Translations under genes and position numbers: made by a program | Shown: piece by piece, positions 62,423-64,000 of the stretch | How the letters are laid out: each line of letters starts with the position of its first letter | How positions within the stretch are numbered: position 1 is the first letter of the stretch | Notes under the pieces: model-generated | Told to the model about the DNA's origin: nothing | Databases searched by the model: none | Seen by the model: only the letters and a program-made list of their open reading frames with translations | Assembly: GCA_018436705.1 (NCBI GenBank) | Contig: JAHDLA010000020.1 | Location: forward strand, 62,001-126,000 | Direction of reading: 5' to 3' | Source of the DNA: Sedimentibacter sp. | GTDB taxonomy: Bacteria; Bacillota; Clostridia; Tissierellales; Sedimentibacteraceae | DNA: 64,000 bases

Positions 62423-62671
62423 TTATATAAATTCGCTCACTAAACGTTGAATTTCTGAACTACCGTTTCAAAAAAGTTTTACTTGGTAGTTTTATATAGG
62501 TTAAGTTTACCATATTAAAGTAAGAGCTTCAATTCTAAAATTGTAAACAATAGAAAGGTTAAGGACTATGGAAACAAGAACCCATTTACCATCCTTACGC
62601 AAGGATACTCTGGACGATTTTGAATATGTAGCACAAAAGGGATACCAAGTCAAATAAATGGTTTGGTAGCC
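62423..62671 (-). repeat. Cassette junction module M6 with leader
   Basis: On the - strand: hairpin around TACCAA/TTGGTA with GG/CC ends (62671-62639) after the AspRS gene, core (62630-62581), TTGTTTAC box, promoter (62532-62504) and a leader with ACTACC/GGTAGT dyad and GCGAATTTATATAACC matching M2. It fills the 336-base gap. Confidence 0.75.
62504..62532 (-). promoter_or_regulatory. Module promoter for the DUF3795 unit
   Basis: On the - strand TTGAAG (62532-62527), 17 bases with CTTTAAT, TAAACT (62509-62504). Confidence 0.7.
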
Positions 62672-62736
62672 ATAAGTAAAATTGGATTTAGTAGAACCAA
62701 TCTAGGCTTACTAAGGTGTTTGCTAATTTTGTTCGA

Positions 62737-64000
62737 TTAAGGTGTCAACCTATTTATATCTCTCGGAAACATTGTTGAAAGTCTAATATTTTGGAAGTCA
62801 AGAAGCTTACCTGTTAATCGTTCAAGACCTAATCCGAGTCCACCATGTGGAGGTAACCCATACTTATGAGCCATCAAGAAATCGCCAAACTCTTCGACAT
62901 TCATACCACGCTTTTTCATTTTTTCTACTTGCATATTGTAGTCGTTAATACGCTGTCCGCCTGTTGTTATTTCCATGCCTCTAAACAACAAGTCAAAGGA
63001 TTCGGTAATATTATGATTGTCTTTGCTGTCCATAGCATAAAACGGACGTTTTGAAGATTTATAGTGCGTTACAAATACAAAATCACAATTTGTTTGCTTT
63101 TTGATAATTTTACAAAGTAGCTTTTCTTCTTCAGGTTCAAAGTCTTCCAAGTCGGTAATTTCTCGATTATAAGTCTTTGAAATAAGCTCCTTCGCCTTTA
63201 AAAACTTAATCGATGGGATTTCTGTAATAACTGGAATATTCGCTTTTAACAATGAGATTTCCTCTGCATAATTGTTCTTTAGAAACTCAAAAGTATATGC
63301 AAGCATTTTCGTTTCCATATTGCAAATATCATAAAAACTTTCGATAAATCCCATTTCAAAGTCGATGCTTGTGTATTCATTTATATGGCGAGATGTGTCG
63401 TGTTTTTCCGCACGAAACACAGGTGCAATTTCGTAAACACGCTCAAAAACACCTACCGTTATTTGCTTGTAAAACTGTGGACTTTGTGCCAAAAATGCCT
63501 GTTTTCCGAAATAGTCAAGTGAAAAGATGTTGGCGCCACCTTCAGCACCACTGTAAACAATCTTTGGCGAATGTATCTCTGTAAAATTGTTCTCGTCTAA
63601 GAATGCTCGAACACCCTTACAAATACCTGCTTGTAACTTGAAGATTGCTCGTTCTCTTGCATTGCGAAGAGTAATAGGTCGGTAGTCAAGCAAGGTTTCA
63701 AGTGAACACGCCATCTCTTTATTATTGATTACAACAGGTGGTTCTTCTACAGACATGGATACAATCTCGAAGTCATATAATCTAAGCTCTGCACCTGTGC
63801 GACTGCGTTCATCATGAACAGCTTTACCGGATACAACAACACCCATGTTCTCTTTCATTTCCGATAATTTGAAGTTAGAGAATTCCTCGGAATACACACA
63901 TTGAAACATACTCTGTTTTGTTCGTAGGATTACAAAAGCAAAGCCTGACATCTCTCTGATTTTATGCACAACTCCGTGAACTTTAACAATTTGACCGATA
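62737..64000 (-). CDS. aspS: Archaeal-type aspartyl-tRNA synthetase (5' partial)
   Basis: The frame stays open to the window edge, so the start lies outside. The N-terminal OB-fold is partly visible ('GQIVKVHGVVHKIREMSGF'), followed by the class II core with motif 2 'VFRAEKHDTSRHINEYTSID' and motif 3 'GLGLGLERLTG'. It is the archaeal/eukaryotic type without the bacterial GAD insertion domain. Such second AspRS proteins are often non-discriminating (Asp-tRNA-Asn) or can give resistance to inhibitors. Module hairpin M6 follows its stop, so it is a unit of the array. Confidence 0.9.
   Translation of the reverse strand, partial: IGQIVKVHGVVHKIREMSGFAFVILRTKQSMFQCVYSEEFSNFKLSEMKENMGVVVSGKAVHDERSRTGAELRLYDFEIVSMSVEEPPVVINNKEMACSLETLLDYRPITLRNARERAIFKLQAGICKGVRAFLDENNFTEIHSPKIVYSGAEGGANIFSLDYFGKQAFLAQSPQFYKQITVGVFERVYEIAPVFRAEKHDTSRHINEYTSIDFEMGFIESFYDICNMETKMLAYTFEFLKNNYAEEISLLKANIPVITEIPSIKFLKAKELISKTYNREITDLEDFEPEEEKLLCKIIKKQTNCDFVFVTHYKSSKRPFYAMDSKDNHNITESFDLLFRGMEITTGGQRINDYNMQVEKMKKRGMNVEEFGDFLMAHKYGLPPHGGLGLGLERLTGKLLDFQNIRLSTMFPRDINRLTP

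Noticed and set aside
54422..62671. Junction modules as classical integron attC sites
   Set aside because: I see no GTTRRRY-type core sites or attC architecture, each unit has its own promoter, and no integron integrase is in the window. A different mechanism must be considered.
54422..62671. Junction modules as a CRISPR array
   Set aside because: Repeats are diverged, kilobases apart and separated by genes, not by uniform short spacers.

Overview
The window is AT-rich, low-GC Gram-positive DNA with strong AGGAGG-type ribosome binding sites, TTGACA/TATAAT promoters and many intrinsic terminators. Gene content (RapZ/YvcK/MurB, DUF1385-PrmC-PrfA, rubrerythrin, split ADP-forming acetyl-CoA synthetase, D-aminoacylase, M55 D-aminopeptidase, YfcC carriers, sigma-54 control of an amino-acid gene) points to an anaerobic, amino-acid or peptide fermenting member of Clostridia/Tissierellia. 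A Sedimentibacter-like organism is a guess, not something the sequence proves. No tRNA, rRNA or CRISPR array was seen.

1-19.9 kb is mostly chromosomal core on the + strand: acd alpha/beta, greA, yqhQ-prmC-prfA, rqcP, rubrerythrin, argH, a D-aminoacylase with a YfcC carrier and a convergent M20 hydrolase, then murB-PHP-rapZ-yvcK followed by a PAS-SpoIIE phosphatase (in the place where whiA often stands), pgi and a CvfB-like protein. 19.95-28.8 kb is a nucleoside import and salvage cluster: purine nucleoside phosphorylase, a divergent ADP-ribosylglycohydrolase-family protein, a BMP-type lipoprotein, a double ATPase, two permeases, a nucleoside hydrolase and ribokinase. 28.8-37 kb holds two cold shock genes, two tandem LCP ligases, an M20 hydrolase with an M55 D-aminopeptidase, an EAL-HDOD protein and RlmD.

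37.3-42.2 kb is a compact sigma-54 regulon. An ornithine cyclodeaminase-family gene and a YfcC carrier diverge from one intergenic region with a full -24/-12 promoter on each strand and two dyad sites spaced symmetrically between them. The PAS/AAA+ activator follows. 42.3-48 kb is on the - strand: TelA/XpaC, then an MBOAT / DHHW / DUF4358 surface O-acylation set.

48.3-64 kb is accessory. A ~0.4 kb direct repeat (48.38 and 53.99 kb) brackets a GntR-controlled Na+ symporter / opine dehydrogenase locus with a decayed opine dehydrogenase paralogue, a toxin-antitoxin pair and an IS1182-like transposase remnant. From 54.4 kb to the end lies an array of unrelated one- or two-gene units: GNAT + P-loop kinase; an HTH-desulfoferrodoxin fusion + CAT; AraC + MATE; DJ-1 + WYL; DUF3795; a second AspRS. 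They are separated by six copies of the same intergenic module: a unit-specific hairpin, a ~48-nt conserved core and, in four copies, a near-identical TTGAAG-N17-TAAAAT promoter. This cassette-like array is the most interesting structure in the window.
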